Assembly: GCA_021202465.1 (NCBI GenBank)
Contig: JAJQCZ010000023.1
Coordinates: 62,001-126,000, forward strand
Direction of reading: 5' to 3'
From: Lachnospiraceae bacterium
Lineage (GTDB): Bacteria; Bacillota; Clostridia; Lachnospirales; Lachnospiraceae
Length of the DNA stretch: 64,000 nucleotides
Shown: piece after piece, positions 48,401-52,811 of the stretch
How positions within the stretch are numbered: position 1 is the first letter of the stretch
How the letters are laid out: the number at the start of each line of letters is the position of its first letter
Translations under genes and position numbers: made by a program
The notes under the pieces: model-generated
Database searches by the model: none
What the model was told of the DNA's origin: nothing
What the model saw: the letters and a program-made list of their open reading frames with translations, nothing else

Positions 48401-49147
48401 TCCCTGGTCGCAGAGATACTGGAATGCTTTGGAATAGCCTTCGCATACGACATTGGTGCTGTCGTCTCCATCAAAAACATAGACAAGCCCCCACGGATCA
48501 CCGTAGCCTTCATCATAGTCCTCTGAGGCTGCCTCGCTGTTATAAGTAACCAGTGCGCAGATTTCCTCTTTGTACGCTTCCAGCTTTTCCGCGTCGCTCG
48601 AATCGGCATATTTTTCCACAATCTCCTGCGCGTTGCTGGCCGCAGCCTGTGCTGTAGATACCATGGATGTGTTGAGCGTATACTGCGGTTCAGATGCTGA
48701 AGAATCCTGATAGGCAGATATAACAGAGAATTTAAAAGTAATACTATTAAACTGAATATACGTATAAGTGGCTTCACCTGCAGAATTAACCGTTCCGCCA
48801 TAATTATAAGAATAGCTTACCGTATACCCGTTCGTCCCCTTATCGAACCAGTACATATCATAGGGGCTGTCCGCGATCAGGCAATACACGATTTTGGAAT
48901 ACAGAAGTGTCTCCTGAAATTTTGCCTTACCGAGAGATTCTAATTCTGTCGTATACGAACTTGCCGTAACGTCCAGATCATCCGTCGTATACGTCAATCC
49001 ATAATCGCTTAAATCAATCGTAATCTGCGTCGAGGTCTGATTCCCCGCCGCGATATCAGAAACCGTACTCTTTAACGTCTGATAGATCGAATAGTTCAGA
49101 TTATCCCCGGAAAACAGCCGCAAGCCATAATTAGAATAACCAGACAC
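38801..49147 (-). CDS. Giant multidomain surface protein 1, main part (frame separated from its signal peptide by a G8 tract)
   Basis: 3,448 codons open. In order: a transglutaminase-like domain (Cys235 in CEGYSKAF, His271 in AHMWNIV, Asp in LVDVTNSDD); an Asp/Glu/Ser linker; three pre-peptidase C-terminal-like domains; 16 Ig-like domains of about 85-90 aa with the pattern LTYQWYKD...YxCxVSDxYGN; about seven MBG/YDG-like (YDGTAKEPAVTV, NAGTATVTV) plus Big_2-type repeats; and a C-terminal LRR_5 array (SKVTSIGSSAFYKCTAL) ending KITVKKG. There is no LPXTG, SLH or choline-binding motif. The first codon is only a GTG in the G tract with no ribosome site. The true N-terminus is the adjacent secreted fragment; seven G would give one 3,623-aa protein. 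Role: probably adhesion or matrix; inference. Confidence 0.85.
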   Translation of the reverse strand: MSGYSNYGLRLFSGDNLNYSIYQTLKSTVSDIAAGNQTSTQITIDLSDYGLTYTTDDLDVTASSYTTELESLGKAKFQETLLYSKIVYCLIADSPYDMYWFDKGTNGYTVSYSYNYGGTVNSAGEATYTYIQFNSITFKFSVISAYQDSSASEPQYTLNTSMVSTAQAAASNAQEIVEKYADSSDAEKLEAYKEEICALVTYNSEAASEDYDEGYGDPWGLVYVFDGDDSTNVVCEGYSKAFQYLCDQGLTDAVCYTVSGIMTGGTGAGAHMWNIVTLNGSNYLVDVTNSDDGTIGKDGGLFLVNENDATSTTYDSAGFPIYTFTVNGTEITYAYGDSTENLYADMGILTLTAASDEGTEDSGETGDSGETEDVDESGDSGETEDDGETEDSDVTGDDDESGDGSETGDLTEQFSNATELTTNGASATISEAGTYVYFKIIPEETGTYYIYSGGNMDTYGYLYDADGNCLFQDDDSAGNGNNFAITYRLTEGNTYYLGVRFYSNSITGTFSLYMERTSGLSLSYDSNVALEVGDEGTLSVTATNDYEDTDFTYSWYKYNENTYTYDLIDGETGNTLTVTEKGTYKCIVDDNSMTATAWFYVTVNSGLSASADQYYYTVSQGDTVSLAVTADTEKGELSYKWYRYDGDGYTLLENTDSTLTITPDQSAEYYCVVSDTYNTATVWFTVYVAGTTATSKEDAVKLTAGTPALATISSYGDSMYFIITPDATDTYVFYSSCGYYVYGYLYDENGNELASGYANNNGNFRFTYELTASETYYLAVTSGSGAPISFQVYMDTYVDANLQFVDGGNTYYAYSEAGEGVELTVDGKISVAEGTELTYQWYKDGSKIDGATGSTFTTDEINSRIYYNCKVQDKYGNYLYFYFIVTVDTGLSIDGGNWHEYSIEEPGTQQLTLTTSATANEGIELTYEWYCYDYLTYETTTISENDDSITVTPTSRSEYYCRISDNYGNSVYDYFDVYIETGLTADTTWFEYEVELNSSQTLSAESVTANEGVALTYQWYQDWEEIEEATGNSYTVVSVSSYQEYECRVSDSYGNRITLYFYISVDTGLSINGDDWNYTHYYDTEPGTELTLTTAATANEGVELTYTWYCYDYLTYKTTTISENGDSITVTPTSRCEYYCRISDDYGNSVYDYFVIYIATSMTAEETWFEYKVEAGESQVLSAECVTADASEDLTYQWYKDWDILEGETGVTYTVNNITAYSNYQCEVSDSYGNRITLYFYVSVDTGLSINGDNWHEYSIEEPGTELTLTTSATAYDGIELTYNWYCYDYLTYKTTTISGNGNSITVTPTSRCEYYCRISDNYGSSVYEYFDVSIATGLTAGTTWFEYEVELNSSQTLSAESVTVNEGIDLTYQWYCDDEVLEDETGVTYTVENVTTYGYYRCRVRDNYGNSVNLYFELYIDNNLSITYSSDVTVDYGESATLAVTVTANDTDGITCSWYGYDYLNYDYTDYEETGSSLTLEDVTASGYYHCTVTDQYGNRKYAYFYVTVDTGLTTVNHGYSKTVSPGDSLTLTTDEATANEGVTLTYQWYKDGEIIDGATSASYELTNITMAGYYTCWISDGCGNSVRFSYDVSIENGFTVNTDSTSIYVLSGGSAEYTVEASADSGEISYQWYKYNSDEWTYEALDGETGATLTLTDITEDADYRCTVSDVYGNTGNVYLYIYITETLRVNSNGSYSVTPDGTVTISVDPVTPNTDSLTYQWYKGSMESYYSGWTYEIIEGATGQEYVVSGADVPSMGYQYYRCVVSDGDSTVDAYVYVEMDSGLRTSFDSDSSYTVTPGEEVTFKTSATTDMGEDTLTFHWYLVTGDSDDTEAYTEITDGITTSGGTSGLTVEATERSTYMCAVSDGYDTNRMWFYLYIDSGFSAVLDQANSQTISVGDSVTLSVTATSDYSESLSYQWYYLDEVDYIGTLLDGETANTLTVANPKTGGYYCVVRDGYNYAYLYYWITVNSGLSVSYDQPTYNTVRLGETIELSVTAETSAGTLTYQWQEQTDGTYVDISGETASSMTVKGDAIIGEYNRYRCLVSDGYTSEAVYTYVYVIGDTAEDQESAVALTAGSSATASIETPGSEMYFKITPETSGSYTFSSDTGYTTKATLYDADMTKLKYSDGYSAEDNSFHITCDLEAGKTYYLVCGFYYSYSLYRGTFTVTMEAEGASIAAATVSLSTDSYVYDGTAKEPAVTVTYNGTVLTEGTDYTVSYTDNVNAGTATVTVKGMGEYIGTVTKTFEIGQASQTVTASAGNSEITYGATTSLTVTGEGDVTYKSSNEAVAVVSAEGVVTAVGVGTAYITVTASGDDNYKAGSASVAITVSAASINNCAVSVETSEFTYDGEAKEPAVTVTDGEMTLTADTDYIVAYSDNTNAGTATVTVTGMGNYTGTATTTFTIAKAEQTLTVPESLAVVLNKTAQISVETDATDTVTYTYESSDTSIVTVDENGTVTGVGEGTTTITITAAETTNYQSATATITVVVASNVITLTADNTSVTVDSADLVYTGTAQEPAVTVVYTQDDQSVTLTKGTDYTVEYTNNVNAGTATVTITIIGESYTGESLTANFTIAKAEQILTVPETVSVVAGNTAQLTPSTTATEDVTFSYASADTSVATVDESGVITGVAAGTTTITVTAVETANYKSASAEVTVVVAAGVTELTAENTSVSLAETEFVYDGTVKEPEVTVVCGEVTLIQGTDYTVAYTDNTNAGTATVTITGTGNSYSGELTATFTIAKAEQKLTAEMESTTLAYGQTATITVSGAEGALTYVSSNESAATVDANGLVTAVATGTAQITVSAAATDNYNAAEATVSLTVISAVIDDCEITLDKESYTYNGEAQTPTVTVTYGTYTLTEGLDYTLTWGNANSTEVGEYTVTMTGINNFSDTVKKTYSIGKAAQMISGTTSYLKTYGAGTFALDAKRVTGDGALTYASSDTSVVTVDETGKVTIKGAGTATITVTAKGTDNYEQAEKTIAITVAKASQTISGTASYTKTYGDGTFTLDAKRTAGDGALTYTSSKTSVVTVDETGKVTIKGAGTATITVTAAETDNYAEAEKSIVMTVNQADISGYTATLSAANYNWTGSEITPTVTVKNGSTTLTKNTDYTVSYASGRKNLGTYNVTITGAGNYKGTITKSFTISAAKDETYTVGSYKYKVTSATASTTSGTGTVTITGGTKTTLTSIKVADTVTIGGRTYKVTAVGSGAFKSYTKATSISIGKYVTSIGSKAFYGCTKAKSVSVGSKVTSIGSSAFYKCTALTKVTGCSAVTSVGSSAFQSCSKLATVAGLQKATSIGSKAFYGCTKLKTIGSTSGRITLAKVKTIGSSAFYKCTTFTYVNLTSTALTKIDASAFQGCTALKTFVSKSTKLTTIGKKAFYGDKKLASVTLKTTKLTSSKVGASAFKGIKSTCTFKVPSAKVSAYKKIFTAKGAGSKITVKKG
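40161..40346 (-). repeat. Block shared with surface protein 3
   Basis: About 185 bp nearly identical to 61987-62172 (a handful of mismatches), encoding a Big_2-type repeat. Flanking repeats are more diverged. Confidence 0.75.
45103..46710 (-). repeat. Three-fold two-domain super-repeat in surface protein 1
   Basis: Pairs of Ig-like domains recur with periods of about 531 and 537 bp; the marker CATACTCAAACCAGG lies at 45103 and 46171, with a variant at 45634. The outer copies resemble each other more than the middle one, which suggests gene conversion or a two-step duplication. Confidence 0.75.
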
Positions 49148-49673
49148 CCCCCCCGTAGAAGAGCTGGCTCACATAACTTTCAAACAGTTCATCATTGTCC
49201 GCCAGACCGGAAAGCAGGGAATCCAGGTCGCTGTCGTCCGGTGTCACCGTTACTTCCTGTGTTTCGGTAACGATCTCTGTCTCTTCTGCGCTTTCTTCAG
49301 CCGTATCTTCCGAAGCCGCTTCTTCCACATTTTCCTCTTCTTCGGCCTCCGTCTGCGCATCCTCCTCAGAAGACGCCATGTCTGTGATGCTGCCGTCTTC
49401 CTCCGGCTGCGAGCTGTCAGTCGACTCGTCCGCGGACGCATCCGTCACCTCTGTCTCCGGCTCTGCGGCCTCCGTGTCCTGCGTCTCCGCCTCGCTCACA
49501 GCCTCGCCGGATTCTTCGTTCTCCGACTGTGCTTCTTCAACAACTGATGCCTCTTCCACAGACGACGTGTCTACGTCCAGGTCTACGGCCGCAAGAGCAG
49601 GCGTCGTCAATGAAAATATCATCGACAGGGCAAGCAGAATGCTTAACATACATCTTCTCGTTCTCTTTCCCAT
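49131..49673 (-). CDS. Secreted N-terminal head of surface protein 1 (terminates after the G8 tract)
   Basis: 180 aa as written. Signal peptide MLSILLALSMIFSLTTPALA with an AxA-type cleavage site near residue 28, then about 125 residues that are almost all Glu, Asp, Ser, Thr and Ala, then SLLSGLADNDELFESYVSQL. Translation passes the G8 tract (49147-49154) as YGGGVWLF and stops. With seven G the frame would continue YGGVSGYSNYGLRLF into the giant protein. GGAGGG precedes ATG 49673 and a good promoter lies upstream, so the head is expressed either way. In the present frame the cell would secrete only a short acidic peptide. Confidence 0.85.
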   Translation of the reverse strand: MGKRTRRCMLSILLALSMIFSLTTPALAAVDLDVDTSSVEEASVVEEAQSENEESGEAVSEAETQDTEAAEPETEVTDASADESTDSSQPEEDGSITDMASSEEDAQTEAEEEENVEEAASEDTAEESAEETEIVTETQEVTVTPDDSDLDSLLSGLADNDELFESYVSQLFYGGGVWLF

Positions 49674-49812
49674 TGGTTCCCTCCGTTCAGAGTTGTGATG
49701 CCGCGGGGCGGGTGCCTGCCAATCAGATCTGTCTGGCTGCCCGGCGACTGCCGCGGAATTTCAGGTTCCGGCTGCCTGTACACTCCGATACAGGCTCCCT
49801 TCTTACCATAAT

Positions 49813-49841
49813 ATTGTACAACCGCCGTCTCTTACCGTCAA
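49813..49841 (-). promoter_or_regulatory. Promoter of surface protein 1
   Basis: Minus strand: -35 TTGACG (49836-49841), 17-nt spacer, -10 TACAAT (49813-49818). The leader is about 130 nt. Nothing else is recognised in 49674-49925. Confidence 0.6.
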
Positions 49842-49925
49842 ACAGTTTTCTTCTTATCCGCTAACATTTTTTCACAGTACCACCCGCCCGGCATCAGCGG
49901 AACATCCCCGGAATAACTATCCGGT

Positions 49926-49980
49926 GATATTTCAACTTGCACAGCCCCTAAAGCTGTGCTAATCTTGTAATCACAAAACA
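49926..49980 (+). repeat. Leader repeat, copy 1
   Basis: Imperfect match to 58612-58666: TATTTCAACTT(G/A)CACAGCCC, then GCTAATCTT and CAAAAC at the same spacing. Each copy starts the plus-strand segment lying between two surface genes. Confidence 0.55.
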
Positions 49981-50017
49981 AACGCAGCCATATATATTTC
50001 CAGAGGAGCGTGCGGTC

Positions 50018-50192
50018 ATGGGGTCCAATCAAGATACTCAATGGAAACGGTTATGGATTTGAACGACATGGTAAGAAACATGACCGGTATTACAATCCAG
50101 AGCTACAATGTACCATCCCACTTAAACATCACAATTTTGGTGAAAGCGATTTGCGCTACATCATGAAAGAGATCAAGCACAACGGGCGGTAA
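50018..50192 (+). pseudogene. hicA: HicA-type toxin remnant
   Basis: Sequence FERHGKKHDRYYNPE...IPLKHHNF...LRYIMKEI is that of a HicA mRNA interferase, including the His of the HD segment. The well-placed start (ATG 50018, nine bases after GAGGAG) is out of frame with the body, which is reached only from a GTG at 50010 sitting on the ribosome site. A small deletion near codon 4 is likely. It sits directly before a broken hicB. Confidence 0.65.
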
Positions 50193-50222
50193 CTATCCCG
50201 CCCTCCTTAAAGGAGGATCGCT

Positions 50223-50591
50223 ATGAAAGCCCTTTATACCGCAACTTTTGAAACCGATGAATCTGGTAAATACTACGCTCGTATCCCCGATCTTCCCAGA
50301 TGCATTACCACCGGGCGCGATTTGGAGGACGCCATTGACATGATCACTGATGCCGCCAATCTTTGACTCGTTGCCGCTGAGAATCACAATGACCCGATCC
50401 CCTCGCCTACTCCTCAAGGTGATCTTGATTGCTCTAAGGCCGCAACCGTCGATACGCTTGCCTACCGCGCAGCCATTCATTCAAGGACTGTCCGGAAAAG
50501 TGTTTCTCTCCCGGCCTGGATGGCCAACCTGACTGACAGAAATTAACTGCTCTCAGGTCCTGCGGAAGGTCTCATGGAAAGGCTCGCTTAA
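50223..50591 (+). pseudogene. hicB: HicB-type antitoxin remnant
   Basis: Begins normally after AAAGGAGG: MKALYTATFETDESGKYYAR, then IPDLPRCITTGRDLEDAIDM, a HicB partial-RNase-H fold. A TGA follows AANL (at 50364-50366), after which the frame still reads LVAAENHNDPIPSPT and, later, RKSVSLPAWMANLTDRN. Two further frame changes are needed to reach the expected SQVL...LMERLA end at 50591. At least three lesions, so no functional antitoxin. The palindrome CCTCCTTaAAGGAGG at 50202-50216 covers its ribosome site. Confidence 0.75.
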
Positions 50592-50866
50592 TCTCCCGGT
50601 TCAGGGCAGTCATCTTGCTTCCTTCTTCTTTCGCTTAAAGCTCTCTCCACAGCATCAGTCCGCGGCGTATAATGCCGATTCTCTGTTGCTTTCCCGGCCT
50701 TCCGCACATCACCCAGCAAACGCTCTGGTTCCGAGATTCTTGTGATTTATGCTAAAATTTCTCAATAATCTTGTGTTGTCAATAGATTTTCCAAAGAAAG
50801 TTCAAGATTATTGTGGATAGATGATATTTACATTTTCTAAATCATGTTGTACTATTCGTATAAAGA
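50592..50866. other. Non-coding stretch after the hicB remnant
   Basis: No coding signal, RNA or repeat was recognised here. Probably decayed accessory DNA. Confidence 0.4.
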
Positions 50867-51043
50867 AAAGGTGGCCACAATGACATTGATCGTGAATCTA
50901 TCCGCGCCGAGCAGCTCCGGGAACAGGAGGCGGATGATGATATCGATAAAGAAATGGAGGAATACCGCCGACAGCTGGAGCTTGAGAAAAGACAAATCGA
51001 AGGATACTCAGCCTCAGAAGATATCGTAATGAAAGAGGCATGA
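50867..51043 (+). pseudogene. Acidic coiled-coil fragment without a start codon
   Basis: A frame reading DIDRESIRAEQLREQEADDD, later KEMEEYRRQLELEKRQIE and ending VMKEA, has good coding character but is open only to a TAA just upstream and has no start codon. It looks like the 3' end of a lost gene. Family not recognised. Confidence 0.4.
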
Positions 51044-51108
51044 GATAAGAGCTGCAATTAAAATTTGCGCCAACGCAATCGAGAACGCAATACAAAGGAG
51101 AACCTTGA

Positions 51109-51351
51109 ATGTTCCAAATCATATACTCAAAGAAAGCCGCGAAATTCCTGCGGAAGCAGGGCAAACCTACGCAAAGACGTATCGTTGAAGCCATTTCAAA
51201 ACTACCGCTCGAAGGTGATATCAAAAAATTGCAGGGTACCGATGGATATCGCCTCAGAGTCGGGGATTACAGAATCCTGTTTGATGTAAATGGGCTCGTT
51301 ATCGATATCATAAATATTGGCAACCGTGGACAGATTTATAAAGGAGTGTGA
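51109..51351 (+). CDS. RelE/ParE-superfamily toxin
   Basis: 80 aa: MFQIIYSKKAAKFLRKQGKP opens a RelE fold, and LQGTDGYRLRVGDYRILFDV holds the conserved basic centre of RelE-type interferases (RLRVGDYRI). AAAGGAG lies before ATG 51109. Its stop TGA overlaps the ATG of the next gene, so toxin and antitoxin are coupled with the toxin first, as in HigBA-like systems. Intact, unlike the nearby hicAB. Confidence 0.85.
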   Translation: MFQIIYSKKAAKFLRKQGKPTQRRIVEAISKLPLEGDIKKLQGTDGYRLRVGDYRILFDVNGLVIDIINIGNRGQIYKGV

Positions 51352-51581
51352 TGGTTATGTCGAGTGTAAAAGAAAGAATCTTTGGAGCCGTTACTATTAT
51401 GAGTGAAGATGAAGCATGGAAAGTGTGGGAGCTCATTCAGGCAACATTCCGCCTTGCCAATGCAGAAGCCGTTGACCCGGAAGATGATGAAATCACCGCC
51501 CTTAATGCATATCATAACGGTAGTCCGGAATATCAGCCTGGTATCTCGCAGGAAGATTTGATCAGAGAATTGGGGATATAA
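51351..51581 (+). CDS. Cognate antitoxin of the RelE-type toxin
   Basis: 76 aa, acidic. VKERIFGAVTIMSEDEAWKV is followed by WELIQATFRLANAEAVDPED and a C-terminal tail ISQEDLIRELGI. Small size, charge and coupled position identify it as the antitoxin, although I cannot name its family. ATG 51351 (overlapping the toxin stop) or ATG 51357 could be the start; AAGGAG at 51341-51346 serves both. Confidence 0.75.
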   Translation: MVMSSVKERIFGAVTIMSEDEAWKVWELIQATFRLANAEAVDPEDDEITALNAYHNGSPEYQPGISQEDLIRELGI

Positions 51582-51736
51582 GGCCGTAGCATTCCAGAGC
51601 GATGTGCAGTAGTTGGGAAGCTTTTTACGCAGTAGGTGAGGAAAACTTTAAGAGAGAAAGTAATATCATTCATCAGGTTTCACAATTAAGCACAGAGGTA
51701 TTTTCAGGAGATTCCGAACATCATACAATGTGCATA

Positions 51737-51773
51737 AAAATAGCCGTCCTGCCCTGACAAGCTAACGGCTATT
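51737..51773 (+). terminator. Hairpin after the toxin-antitoxin pair
   Basis: Arms AAATAGCCGT (51737-51746) and ACGGCTATTT (51764-51773), 10 bp. The T run is inside the stem, so termination may be weak. Confidence 0.45.
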
Positions 51774-51809
51774 TCGTGTGTTCGCCGGGGGCGGGTGAGA
51801 TGCATTCAC

Positions 51810-52100
51810 CCTTCCGGCTGTCCTGCCGATGCGCTGTTTGGCGTAAGCCATAAGAAAGGCCTGAAGTTCATTATTATCATAGACGAATGGGACGCATTGC
51901 TCCGGGAAGCAAAGAATGACGAGCCCCTGCAAAAAGAATATGTTCAGTTTCAGGAATATACCATGACGAATCCTGATGAATTAACGGAGTATGTCGGTTT
52001 TACAGAACATGACGTCCGGGTACTGTGCTCTGAATATAACATGGACTTGTCTATTACACCACACGAAACGATTACGAAATCGTCCGGGAGCGTAGTGTAT
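51810..52100 (+). pseudogene. AAA-ATPase_like (PF09820-type) remnant with internal deletion
   Basis: KFIIIIDEWDALLREAKNDE is the Walker B region of the AAA-ATPase/DUF1703 family. It jumps after KEYVQ directly to FQEYTMTNPDELTEYVGFTE, then HDVRVLCSEYNMD; relatives have roughly 25-30 residues between. The P-loop and the C-terminal nuclease domain are absent. The frame then runs into the terminator-like repeat. No start signal. Clearly a fragment. Confidence 0.7.
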
Positions 52101-52118
52101 ACACTCTCTAAGACATAT

Positions 52119-52139
52119 AGCCTCCGGTTCCCGGAGGCT
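52119..52139. terminator. Terminator at the 3' end of surface protein 2, decayed copy
   Basis: AGCCTCCGG-ttc-CCGGAGGCT, matching the hairpin at 60373-60402, with similar flanks (CTCTAAGAC before, CGCAGAGCCTTCATCGCATG after). The T run is poor here. Confidence 0.6.
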
Positions 52140-52202
52140 GTCACTGATTATTTCCAATCTTTCCTCTTCACTGCACGTCCCGCAGAGCCTTCATCGCATG
52201 AT

Positions 52203-52811
52203 TCAGCCCTTCTTCACCGTAATCTTACTGCTTGCTCCCTTCGCTTTAAATATCTTCTTATACGCAGAAATCTTCGCACTCGGCACCTTGAACGTACAGG
52301 TACTCTTGATTCCCTTGAAGGCGCTGGCGCCGACCTTCGAGCTGGTCAGCTTCGTGGTCTTAAATGTGATCGAAGCAAGGTTCTTATCGCCATAGAAGGC
52401 CTTCTTGCCGATCGTCGTCAGCTTCGTGGACTTGCTCACAAAGGTCTTTAAGGCCGTGCAGCCCTGGAAGGCCGACGTGTCAATCTTCGTCAGCGCCGTG
52501 GAGGTCAGGTTCACGTAGGTAAGCGTCGTGCATTTATAGAAGGCCGAGGAACCGATGGTCTTCACCTTCGCCAGCGTGATCTTCCCCGATGTGCTGCCGA
52601 CGGTTTTCAGCTTCGTGCAGCCGTAGAAGGCCTTGCTGCCGATCGAGGTTGCCTTCTGCAGTCCGGCTACGGTCGCCAGCTTGCTGCAGCTCTGGAAGGC
52701 GCTGCTGCCTACAGAAGTCACCGCCGTGCAGCCGGTGACCTGAGTCAGCGCCGTGCATTTGTAGAATGCTTTCGATCCGATCGAAGTCACTTTACTGCCG
52801 ACAGACACCTT
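52203..52811 (-). repeat. Constant LRR_5 tail, copy 2
   Basis: Same 203-codon module as copies 1 and 3. With protein 3 the match continues upstream to about 53503 and downstream into the 3' flank to about 52102. Confidence 0.9.

Noticed and set aside
49926-52200. Prophage or integrative element between the surface genes
   Set aside because: No integrase, att sites, tRNA gene or structural genes; only toxin-antitoxin genes and fragments.
51810-52451. An intact 218-aa plus-strand protein ending in the LRR tail region
   Set aside because: The second half runs antisense through the terminator and the surface-gene tail; only the first ~95 codons match a family.
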